Shown piece after piece: positions 1-6,384 of a stretch of DNA of 11,964 nt (within the stretch, counting starts at the first letter, position 1; every line of letters begins with the position of its first letter). This DNA is from Bifidobacterium breve (lineage in GTDB: Bacteria > Actinomycetota > Acidimicrobiia > Acidimicrobiales > Ilumatobacteraceae): assembly GCA_945869715.1 (NCBI GenBank), contig CAMBPP010000035.1, positions 1-11,964 on the forward strand, read 5' to 3'. The notes under the pieces are model-generated. The model had not been told where the DNA came from, did no database searches, and saw only the letters and a list, made by a program, of their open reading frames with translations. The position numbers and the translations under genes were made by a program.

Positions 1-421
1 CCGCGGAACCTAAAAGACCTACGACTGACGAGATGAGCACTATTCGCCCACTGCGCGCACGCAACATATTTTGAGACGCACGTTTCGACACCCGATACGC
101 GGCGGTCAAATTTGCATCAATCACGCTGGTGAAGTTCTCTTCGCTCATACGCAAGAGCAGCCCGTCCTGCGTGATGCCTGCATTCGACACAAGAATTTCA
201 ATATTGCCTAGTTGCGACTCAACTTCGGTAAAAGCTGCATCAACTGATGCTGTTGAAGTGACATCACATCGTACTGCAACAACGCCGAGATCGGTGAGTT
301 CCTTGGGAACAGGTGATGAGTTGTATGTAACGGCAACTTTGTCTCCCTCGGCAATGAAACGACGCGCACACGCAGCGCCAATTCCTTTGGACCCACCCGT
401 AATAAAAACTACTCGCGACAT
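1..421 (-). CDS. fabG: 3-oxoacyl-ACP reductase FabG, N-terminal 140 residues (runs off left edge)
   Basis: Reduces 3-ketoacyl-ACP to 3-hydroxyacyl-ACP with NADPH, the first reduction of the FAS II cycle, in the cytoplasm. I translated the minus strand from the ATG at 421–419; the frame stays open to the window edge. It shows a short-chain dehydrogenase Rossmann fold: the cofactor loop TGGSKGIG at residues 8–15, the NAG motif near residue 88 (written SNAG where NNAG is usual), DANL near 109–112, and GRIVLISS near 127–134, whose last serines include the catalytic Ser. The YxxxK catalytic pair lies beyond the edge. The start is backed by AGGTGGGG about 6 bases upstream (428–435). Its ATG overlaps the fabH stop by one base, so translation is probably coupled. 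Other short-chain dehydrogenases share these motifs, but the position behind fabD and fabH makes FabG the best call. Confidence 0.93.
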   Translation of the reverse strand, partial: MSRVVFITGGSKGIGAACARRFIAEGDKVAVTYNSSPVPKELTDLGVVAVRCDVTSTASVDAAFTEVESQLGNIEILVSNAGITQDGLLLRMSEENFTSVIDANLTAAYRVSKRASQNMLRARSGRIVLISSVVGLLGSA

Positions 422-1368
422 TAGTTGCCCCACCTGATGACACAACTTGCGGCGGTCATGCCAGCACCAAAACCGACGAGTAAAACAAGATCGCCATCTT
501 TGAGGCGACCGTTATCTGCGGCATCGAAAAGAGCCAAGGGGATAGATGCCGATGATGTATTTCCTGTTTCGTGTAAAACAGTGATGCACTTTTCAGGAGG
601 AAAGCCAAGCTTTTCGCAAGCAGAATTGATGATTCGGATGTTCGCTTGATGCGGAACCACGAGAGCAATGTCGGTCGCAGTGATGCCGGCGGCATCGAGA
701 GATTTTTGACCAGAATCAACCATGATGCGTACTGCACGACGAAAAACTTCTTTCCCGTCCATGTGTATTTTGCCGCCCACTTCGCAGTACAAAATATCTT
801 CAGCAGAACCGTCGGCATCTATATCCCAAGACAAAAGGTTGTTTGGCCCGTCGTGAGCTTCAACAACAGCGGCTCCTGAGCCGTCGGCAAAAAGAATTGC
901 GGTGTTGCGGTCGGTCCAGTCGGTAATGCGCGACAAAGTGTCGGTGCCTATCACAAGAACCTTTTCCGCCCCCATAGCTATGAGTCCGTATGCATTCACT
1001 AGTGCATAAACGAATCCGCTGCATGCTGCGTTGACATCGAACGCTCCACAAGAGAGCCCGAGCCCATTTTGAACATTCGCCGAAGTGGCAGGAACTGTTC
1101 TGTCGGGAGTAGTAGTGGCGAGAATTAATGCATCAATGCTGCTGGGGTAAACACCAGCCATTGCAAGTGCCTTGGATCCACTTTCAATAGACAAAGAAGC
1201 GGTACTTCCTCCAATATGGCGGCTCACAATTCCTGTTCGCTCACGAACCCATTCATCGTTGGTGTCGAGTGATTTCTCAAGATCGACATTGGTGACAACA
1301 TTGTCGGGAAGAGCGCGGCCCCAACCAGTAATGCTCGCGCCTCTCACATGTGCGGGTGTACGTGGCAT
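421..1368 (-). CDS. fabH: 3-oxoacyl-ACP synthase III (KAS III) FabH
   Basis: Starts fatty-acid chains by condensing an acyl-CoA primer with malonyl-ACP. The 315-residue product has the usual family length and a complete Cys-His-Asn triad: C116 in NAACSGF, H240 in VPHQAN and N270 in GNTSSAS. The N-terminal GWGRALPDNVVTN and NDEWVRERTGI stretches and the C-terminal GFGAGMTAAS glycine loop are also typical of KAS III. The ATG at 1368 follows the fabD stop by 6 bases; the only Shine-Dalgarno-like sequence, GGAG, lies rather far upstream (about 13 bases), so coupling to fabD is likely. Substrate preference (acetyl-CoA, branched or long acyl-CoA) cannot be read from the sequence. Confidence 0.96.
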   Translation of the reverse strand: MPRTPAHVRGASITGWGRALPDNVVTNVDLEKSLDTNDEWVRERTGIVSRHIGGSTASLSIESGSKALAMAGVYPSSIDALILATTTPDRTVPATSANVQNGLGLSCGAFDVNAACSGFVYALVNAYGLIAMGAEKVLVIGTDTLSRITDWTDRNTAILFADGSGAAVVEAHDGPNNLLSWDIDADGSAEDILYCEVGGKIHMDGKEVFRRAVRIMVDSGQKSLDAAGITATDIALVVPHQANIRIINSACEKLGFPPEKCITVLHETGNTSSASIPLALFDAADNGRLKDGDLVLLVGFGAGMTAASCVIRWGN

Positions 1369-1374
1369 TGCGGT

Positions 1375-2550
1375 CTAGTTGCTCCGTAGCCAGGCTATGG
1401 GTTGACGATGAGTAACTCGTTCACCTTCCACAGCGATAAAGCTTTGCAAAATTCCTGCAAAAGGGCTGCGTACTTCTTCGTCGGCAACAGTGCCAAGAAT
1501 TTCGCCAACAGCGATGACCGTTCCTGCTGGGTGCGCGGTATCGACGCTAAATACGCCTGCGCATGGGCTCACAATAAGACGCTCAACAGCAAAGAGGTGC
1601 TCGCCTTCAAGAGGTGCTGGTGCTGTGGAGAGACTCTTATTTACCCAATCAATGAGTTTGTCGAGTTCGTCAGGAGTGGAAACGCTCATCGTGCGGGCGT
1701 TGTTAACAGTGCGCTTGGCCATGCCTGTGAGAACTCCACCTGGACCTAGTTCAACGAATCCGGTGACACCAAGTTCGGCCATGGTGAGAAGTGAATGCTT
1801 CCAGCGCACGGGGCTAGATAGCTGCGCCGAGAGCAAAGAGGCCCATTCTTCTCCTGAACTGTGGGCGAGAGCATCGACATTAGAAATGACGGCGACTTCG
1901 GTGTCGCGAGGTTGAGCAGAGGCAATGGCCAAGCGCAAGCGGTCGCGTGCTGCTGTCATGAAGGGAGTATGAAATGCACCCGATACCTGCAAGGGCATTA
2001 CTTTTTTTGCACCGAGTTCTTTCGCGTGCATTGTTGCAGCAGCAACGCCACTGGGTGACCCAGCAATTACTACTTGTCCGGGAGCATTGAAGTTGGCTAC
2101 CCACACATCGCTGTCTGCCCGTCGACATGCAATTTCAACATCTTCGTCGTCGAGACCAAGTACTGCGGCCATGGTTCCAGGATTCTCATTCCCGGCGTCG
2201 TGCATTGCGGCAGCTCGTTCCACTACTAACGCAATGCCATCTTCAAAGCCGAGGGCGCCAGTTGCTGTTAGTGCGGTGTATTCGCCAAGGCTATGACCTG
2301 CACAAAAGCTTGGTTCAATACCAAGCCGTTCAACGGCGTCTAAGACCATAAGGCTGGAAACGTAGGTGGTGAGCTGAGCATTTCTGGTGTCTTTAAGTTC
2401 TTCAGCATCTGCATCGAGCAAGAGGCGCGCAACGTTCTTGCCTGATAGCGACGAGGCTTCTTCAACGAGTTCCCAGCTGTCGTGATCGACCCAAGGGCGG
2501 CCCATACCGGGGCGCTGAGAGCCTTGGCCGGGAAATGTAAAAGCGAGCAT
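1375..2550 (-). CDS. fabD: Malonyl-CoA:ACP transacylase FabD with an extra C-terminal biotinyl/lipoyl-like domain
   Basis: Transfers malonyl from CoA to acyl carrier protein, supplying the extender unit for FAS II. Residues 1 to about 300 form a full acyltransferase: FPGQGSQ at 6–12 (Q9), the nucleophile elbow GHSLG at 85–89 (S87), R112, H194 in GAFHTPF, and Q243 in AQLSSPVRW, matching the positions of the E. coli FabD active-site residues. At 391 residues it is about 80 longer than ordinary FabD. After a linker near 305–322, residues 324–388 look like a barrel-sandwich hybrid: VSPCAGVF, then GTVIAVGEILGTV, then EVRSPFAGIL, then VEGERV and QPIAWL. The AMKM-type hairpin that carries the modified lysine is missing. 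The gene leads the fabD-fabH-fabG cluster. No Shine-Dalgarno precedes the ATG; a TAACCT element 7 bases upstream suggests leaderless transcription. FabD identity is firm; the tail assignment is by pattern only. Confidence 0.95.
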   Translation of the reverse strand: MLAFTFPGQGSQRPGMGRPWVDHDSWELVEEASSLSGKNVARLLLDADAEELKDTRNAQLTTYVSSLMVLDAVERLGIEPSFCAGHSLGEYTALTATGALGFEDGIALVVERAAAMHDAGNENPGTMAAVLGLDDEDVEIACRRADSDVWVANFNAPGQVVIAGSPSGVAAATMHAKELGAKKVMPLQVSGAFHTPFMTAARDRLRLAIASAQPRDTEVAVISNVDALAHSSGEEWASLLSAQLSSPVRWKHSLLTMAELGVTGFVELGPGGVLTGMAKRTVNNARTMSVSTPDELDKLIDWVNKSLSTAPAPLEGEHLFAVERLIVSPCAGVFSVDTAHPAGTVIAVGEILGTVADEEVRSPFAGILQSFIAVEGERVTHRQPIAWLRSN

Positions 2551-2557
2551 TAGGGAG

Positions 2558-2563
2558 AGGTTA
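2558..2563 (-). promoter_or_regulatory. Putative -10 element for the fabD cluster (leaderless type)
   Basis: The minus strand reads TAACCT, fitting TANNNT, with 7 bases between it and the fabD ATG. This would place transcription initiation at or within a base of the start codon. No Shine-Dalgarno sequence is present, which agrees with a leaderless mRNA. No convincing -35 hexamer was seen. Confidence 0.45.
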
Positions 2564-2605
2564 GACGTTCGGGAGGCAGTCGGCAGGATTCCCCGTATCG
2601 CCTTG

Positions 2606-2611
2606 TACGAT
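2606..2611 (+). promoter_or_regulatory. Putative -10 element for tRNA-Leu
   Basis: TACGAT fits TANNNT and lies 22 bases before the mature tRNA 5' end, leaving a short 5' leader of roughly 15 bases for RNase P to remove. No clear -35 partner was found, so this rests on position and the -10 alone. Confidence 0.35.
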
Positions 2612-2633
2612 GCAGGCTCGTAATTGGTTACTT

Positions 2634-2716
2634 GCCCGAGTGGCGGAATGGCAGACGCGGCGGACTCAAAATCCGTTGTTCGAAAGGACGTGTGGGTTCG
2701 ACTCCCACCTCGGGCA
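2634..2716 (+). tRNA. tRNA-Leu (anticodon CAA)
   Basis: A complete class II cloverleaf can be folded by eye. The acceptor stem GCCCGAG (2634–2640) pairs with CTCGGGC (2709–2715), with discriminator A2716. The anticodon stem GCGGA (2660–2664) pairs with TCCGT (2672–2676, one G-T pair) around the loop CTCAAAA; the anticodon CAA is at 2667–2669 and reads UUG. A long variable arm, GTTC/GGAC around GAAA (2678–2689), is diagnostic of Leu/Ser/Tyr type tRNAs. The T arm is GTGGG/CCCAC (2692–2708) with loop TTCGACT. CCA is not encoded. The gene is divergent from fabD; no integrase or direct repeat suggests use as an attachment site. Confidence 0.97.
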
Positions 2717-2723
2717 CGTTGTA

Positions 2724-2754
2724 GCGCAAGTATCCCATTTTGGGTGCCTTACGC
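2724..2754 (+). other. Imperfect hairpin downstream of tRNA-Leu
   Basis: GCGCAAG (2724–2730) pairs with CTTACGC (2748–2754) with one C/A mismatch. After a 3x3 internal loop, CCCA (2734–2737) pairs with TGGG (2741–2744) around a three-base loop. It sits 8 bases after the tRNA and could help terminate or process the tRNA transcript, but no T-run follows. A second stem, CGCATC/GATGCG (2752–2757 with 2767–2772), shares bases 2752–2754 and so excludes the full first stem. Confidence 0.35.
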
Positions 2755-2786
2755 ATCTCTTGGGGCGATGCGGGTCGCGCAATCTC

Positions 2787-2792
2787 TACACT
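2787..2792 (+). promoter_or_regulatory. Putative -10 element for the coiled-coil gene and downstream operon (leaderless type)
   Basis: TACACT fits TANNNT. Six bases separate it from the GTG at 2799, so initiation would fall on or next to the start codon. No Shine-Dalgarno precedes that GTG. This supports choosing the 2799 start and a promoter separate from that of the tRNA. No clear -35. Confidence 0.45.
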
Positions 2793-2798
2793 CTTATT

Positions 2799-3092
2799 GT
2801 GGCTTCATTTTTTCTTGAACGGCGTCTGGCGCAATTGGGAAATCGATTGCGTGTTGCTCGCGAGAAACTGCTCGTGGCCGAAGAGCAGTGTTCCGCTATG
2901 GAAGAAGAAACGAACGATCAGGAATTGCGTTCTTTGGTTGCGGAAACTCCAGATGCTTCATATGAATACCGTCAAGCAAAGGCCCACAGCGATGCGTTAA
3001 AAAGATACTGCGATGAGTTGCGCGGCAGTATTAAGGAATTGCAAGTACGTCAAGATGAACTGCTCGACAAACTTCCAAAGAACCATCGATAG
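2799..3092 (+). CDS. Small coiled-coil protein of unknown function, upstream of the ANTAR regulator
   Basis: I do not recognise a named family. The open frame extends upstream to an ATG at 2610, but that extension would run through tRNA-Leu, so I place the start at GTG 2799, giving 97 residues. The product is highly charged and almost entirely helical in character. It has long heptad-like runs of Leu/Val with Arg, Lys and Glu (RRLAQLGNRLRVAREKLLVAEEQ near 8–30, then DALKRYCDELRGSIKELQVRQDELLDKL near the C-terminus). It has no signal peptide or membrane segment. An acidic, proline-containing break near the middle (LVAETPDASYEY) suggests two helices folding back on each other. It ends 10 bases before the response regulator start, and its TAG overlaps that gene's Shine-Dalgarno, so the two are probably co-expressed. 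A structural or partner-binding role is inference. A later ATG at 2898 would give a much shorter product. Confidence 0.7.
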   Translation: MASFFLERRLAQLGNRLRVAREKLLVAEEQCSAMEEETNDQELRSLVAETPDASYEYRQAKAHSDALKRYCDELRGSIKELQVRQDELLDKLPKNHR

Positions 3093-3094
3093 GA
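3091..3094 (+). promoter_or_regulatory. Shine-Dalgarno AGGA deciding the response regulator start
   Basis: AGGA lies 8 bases before the ATG at 3103 and overlaps the last bases of the preceding stop codon. It favours 3103 over the upstream in-frame ATG at 3013, which lies inside the coiled-coil gene and would add 30 residues before the receiver domain. Confidence 0.75.
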
Positions 3095-3102
3095 CTGACA
3101 TC

Positions 3103-3678
3103 ATGACCATTCGTATTGTTATTGCAGAAGACGAAGCCATCATTCGTCTCGACTTGCGTGAAACTCTCATTGAAGAGGGTTATGAGGTCGTTGGCGAGGC
3201 AGCTAATGGTGATGATGCAATTGCGCTCATTAGGGAACTGCAGCCCGACTTGGCAATTCTCGATATCAAAATGCCTGGTCGTGATGGTGTGGCAGCAACC
3301 AAAATAATTAGCGCTGAAAAACTGTGTCCCGTTATTTTGGTGACAGCATTTAGTCAGAGAGAAATTATTGAGAGTGCGCGTGACGCAGGGGCATTGGCGT
3401 ACATTGTGAAACCCTTTCAAAGAACAGATCTCGTTCCGGCAATTGAGGTGGCGCTCGGACGGTTCCGAGAATTACAGTTATTGAACGCGGAAGTTGGTGC
3501 TTTAGAAGAGCAACTAGAAACACGCAAAGTGCTTGAAAAAGCCAAAGGTGTGTTGGTGTCGCAATGGAAGATGACTGAAAACGATGCTTATCTCTATTTG
3601 CAAAGAACCGCCATGAGCACAAGGTGTAAAATGCGTGATGTCGCCGAGCGTGTCTTGGCTGGCGAAGTAGCGCTGTAG
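3103..3678 (+). CDS. pdtaR: ANTAR-domain response regulator, PdtaR-like
   Basis: A two-component response regulator expected to act on RNA, by antitermination, rather than on DNA. The 191-residue product begins with a receiver domain (about 3–120): acidic pocket E9/D10, phospho-acceptor D54 in LAILDIKMPG, T81 in LVTAF, and K103 in IVKPF. A helical linker (about 122–145) leads into an ANTAR domain (about 140–187) with the signature AKG at 147–149, A162, R168 and A170, followed by MRDVAERVL. This architecture and the position ahead of polA match M. tuberculosis PdtaR (Rv1626). The PdtaS-type histidine kinase partner is not in this window. The gene is 10 bases after the coiled-coil gene and 12 bases before polA, so it likely shares their transcript. 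ANTAR family membership is certain; orthology to PdtaR is likely. Confidence 0.93.
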   Translation: MTIRIVIAEDEAIIRLDLRETLIEEGYEVVGEAANGDDAIALIRELQPDLAILDIKMPGRDGVAATKIISAEKLCPVILVTAFSQREIIESARDAGALAYIVKPFQRTDLVPAIEVALGRFRELQLLNAEVGALEEQLETRKVLEKAKGVLVSQWKMTENDAYLYLQRTAMSTRCKMRDVAERVLAGEVAL

Positions 3679-3690
3679 AAAGACGTACCT

Positions 3691-6384
3691 ATGACACTCA
3701 TGACCTTGGACGGTAACTCGCTGGCGTATCGTGCTTTTTTTGCACTGCCCACCGACATGGCCACGGCGAGCGGGCAGGTAACTAATGCTGTCTTTGGGTT
3801 CGCGTCAATGCTGTCGAACTTGTTGAAACAACATCGCCCCGACGGAATCGTTGTTGTTTTCGACAGGCCTGAACCCACCTTTCGTCATTTAGCGGTTCCC
3901 GAGTACAAAGCTCAGCGAGAAGCTGCTCCCGACATATTGCGGCAGCAGTTAGGTGTCATTCGCGAACTTCTCGATGCCCTCGGTGTTCATACAATCGATA
4001 TTTCTGGATTCGAAGGGGATGACCTCATTGCCACCATCGCTCGGCGCGGCAAAGAAGCCGGAAATGATGTGCTCATCGTTACTGGCGACCGCGATAGCTA
4101 TCAACTGGTCTGTGACCCACACGTGAGGGTGTTGTACAACAAACGTGGTGTGAGCGATTACGCCATTTATGACGAAGCCGGAATTTTAGAGCGCACTGGC
4201 GTGCATCCGAATCGGTATGTGGAGTATGCGGCTTTGCGCGGCGACCCAAGCGACAACCTCGAAGGCACACCAGGAGTAGGAGAAAAGACAGCAGCCAAGT
4301 TGGTGAACTCGCACGTGTCTTTGGAAGATATTTTCGATAATGCAAGCAAACAAACGCCAAAGCTTTGTGCCTCGCTTGAAGAGAGTCGCGATCGTGTACT
4401 GCGCAATGCCTCCATCATGGTGTTGAGAGACGATCTCGACATCACTCTTTCCGATACTGATGTCATTCCGACGCCACACATTGACCAGCTCGATCGTTTG
4501 CTTGATTTCTTGGAAATGCGAACCATGAAAAAGAGGCTAATAGATGCCTTCTCGCCCTGGGTTACTTCGAAATCATCTACTGGTGAATCAACAAAGGCCA
4601 TGCAAACTTCCGTGAGTGATGCTGCCCTTTCTTGCGCGTCAACGGTTGTATTGAAAGACATGCTCAGCGATTCGTTCATTGCTCTTGGGCAAGAGAATCT
4701 TTTGGGCATCTCGGCAGTGTGGAGAGATCACAAAAAGCAATCAGAACTCATTGGCGTTGTGGTGGCAACGAGCAGCATGTCATGGCAGTACGACAACGCA
4801 TCGTTGGCGCAACTAACAGAGCAGTTGCATGGTTGCGTGGAAAATGGCGCATCAATAATTGCCTATGATGCAAAGCCGCTGCTACGAGCCCTGCTTGAGA
4901 AAGATATAGATCTTCAAGCAATTACTTTTGACGTAGCCATTGCTGGCTATCTCATCGACCCGGTCGAGGGCGCACATATTTTGAGTGGACTTTTGGAGCG
5001 CTACACGGAGCATGTGTTGCCACAGGTGTTGTCGGTTGTCGATTCCGGGCAACTCGATTTTGGAGGCTCCGCTGACTCGCCAGATGCTTCGGCATCAGTC
5101 GTGCAATCTCAAGCTTGTCGTGTAATTTTTGAGCCCTTGCGTATTGCGTTAGACGAGTCGGGAATGCTGTCGCTGTACGAAGATATTGAACATCCCCTCA
5201 TCCGTGTTCTGGCAAAAATGGAAACCTTGGGTATCGGGGTAGATGTTGCCGCGCTGAGAAATATCAACAATGACCTCATTGGTCGGGCGAGTGCGCTCAG
5301 TGAAACATTGCTTGCAGTAGTTGGGCGTCCCATCAACTTCAACTCACCTACGCAGTTGCAAGAGGTGTTGTACAAAGATCGGCAACTAACTCCGGGCAAG
5401 AAAACAAAAACCGGGTTCAGTACCGACGCCGCAACCTTAGAAAAGCTTCGCGGGGAATGGCCAGAATTCATTAGTCCACTTTTGGAGTATCGCGAAGTTG
5501 AGAAATTGCGCGGAACCTATGGGCAAGGTCTGCTCGACGCTGTTCAAAAAGACGAACGCATTCATGCCACATTTCAGCAAGCTGTGGCGCGTACAGGTCG
5601 TCTGAGTAGCGAGAATCCGAATTTGCACAACATTCCAGTACGTTCCGAATCGGGCCGAATCTTTCGCACAGCATTCGTTGCGCGCACTGGGTGTGAACTG
5701 ATGGTGGCTGACTACAACCAAATTGAATTGCGGTGCATTGCCCACCTCGCAAATGATCCCGGTCTTATTCAGTCATTTATTGATGGAATTGATATTCACA
5801 ACGCCACAGCCGCGCGAGTATTCGGTGTCGACCCGAAAAGCGTTACGCACGATCAGCGATCGCAGGCAAAGATGGTGTCGTACGGTCTCGCCTATGGCAT
5901 GGAGGCCTACGGTTTATCGCAGCGATTAGCTGTTGGGGTTGAAGAGGCAACTGGAATACTCAATGCCTATTTCGATGCGTTCCCAGCCGTACGCCAGTAC
6001 ATGGACGACACGGTTGTTGAGGCGCGCAAAAACGAAGGGACAGTCACGCTTTTCGGGCGCCGTCGGCCTATTCCAGAATTGCGCAGCGATAATTTCCGCG
6101 TGCGGCAAGCCGGTGAACGTCAAGCAATGAACGCGGGTATTCAAGGTCTTGCCGCCGATATTTTCAAAGTTGCTTTGGTGAGAATTGACGAAGCTTTAGA
6201 AAAGGGGAATTTTGAAAGTCGGCTTGTGCTTCAGGTGCACGATGAAGTGATAGTTGAAGCACCTAGCGCGGAAAAAGAAGCGGTGAACGAACTCGTGCTC
6301 AACATCATGTGTCATGCCACTGAATTGAAAGTTCCTCTCGAAGTGAATTCAGCATGGGGTCATACGTGGTCTGAGGCGAAGTAG
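3691..6384 (+). CDS. polA: DNA polymerase I
   Basis: Fills gaps left by excision repair and removes Okazaki primers. The 897-residue product has three regions. Residues 1 to about 290 are the 5'-3' flap exonuclease (LDGNSLAYRAFFALP, GDD at 109–111, VTGDRDSYQL, LRGDPSDNL followed by a GVGEKTA helix-hairpin-helix). Residues about 310–480 are a 3'-5' exonuclease-like domain with no visible DxE motif, so proofreading is probably lost. Residues about 495–897 are the polymerase: motif A VADYNQIELR (D674, E679), O-helix QAKMVSYGLAYG (K727, Y731), and motif C QVHDEV (H850, D851, E852). Y731 aligns with E. coli F762. A weak GAAAG precedes the ATG at 3691; a second ATG at 3700 is possible. The start lies 12 bases after the response regulator stop, and the stop abuts the methyltransferase ATG. 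Confidence 0.98.
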   Translation: MTLMTLDGNSLAYRAFFALPTDMATASGQVTNAVFGFASMLSNLLKQHRPDGIVVVFDRPEPTFRHLAVPEYKAQREAAPDILRQQLGVIRELLDALGVHTIDISGFEGDDLIATIARRGKEAGNDVLIVTGDRDSYQLVCDPHVRVLYNKRGVSDYAIYDEAGILERTGVHPNRYVEYAALRGDPSDNLEGTPGVGEKTAAKLVNSHVSLEDIFDNASKQTPKLCASLEESRDRVLRNASIMVLRDDLDITLSDTDVIPTPHIDQLDRLLDFLEMRTMKKRLIDAFSPWVTSKSSTGESTKAMQTSVSDAALSCASTVVLKDMLSDSFIALGQENLLGISAVWRDHKKQSELIGVVVATSSMSWQYDNASLAQLTEQLHGCVENGASIIAYDAKPLLRALLEKDIDLQAITFDVAIAGYLIDPVEGAHILSGLLERYTEHVLPQVLSVVDSGQLDFGGSADSPDASASVVQSQACRVIFEPLRIALDESGMLSLYEDIEHPLIRVLAKMETLGIGVDVAALRNINNDLIGRASALSETLLAVVGRPINFNSPTQLQEVLYKDRQLTPGKKTKTGFSTDAATLEKLRGEWPEFISPLLEYREVEKLRGTYGQGLLDAVQKDERIHATFQQAVARTGRLSSENPNLHNIPVRSESGRIFRTAFVARTGCELMVADYNQIELRCIAHLANDPGLIQSFIDGIDIHNATAARVFGVDPKSVTHDQRSQAKMVSYGLAYGMEAYGLSQRLAVGVEEATGILNAYFDAFPAVRQYMDDTVVEARKNEGTVTLFGRRRPIPELRSDNFRVRQAGERQAMNAGIQGLAADIFKVALVRIDEALEKGNFESRLVLQVHDEVIVEAPSAEKEAVNELVLNIMCHATELKVPLEVNSAWGHTWSEAK

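Noticed and set aside
1402..1915. Plus-strand open frames opposite fabD
   Set aside because: They overlap the well-supported fabD coding sequence on the other strand and show no recognisable domain or ribosome binding site.
2634..2716. tRNA-Leu as an attachment site for an integrated element
   Set aside because: No integrase, no direct repeat of the tRNA 3' end, and housekeeping genes on both sides.
2610..2798. In-frame upstream extension of the coiled-coil gene from an ATG at 2610
   Set aside because: It would translate straight through tRNA-Leu, and its residues lack the charged helical pattern of the downstream part; GTG 2799 with a -10 element at 2787 explains the gene better.
4167..4709. 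180-codon minus-strand frame opposite polA
   Set aside because: It is antisense to conserved polA coding sequence, Ser-rich and low in complexity as expected of a shadow frame, with no motif.
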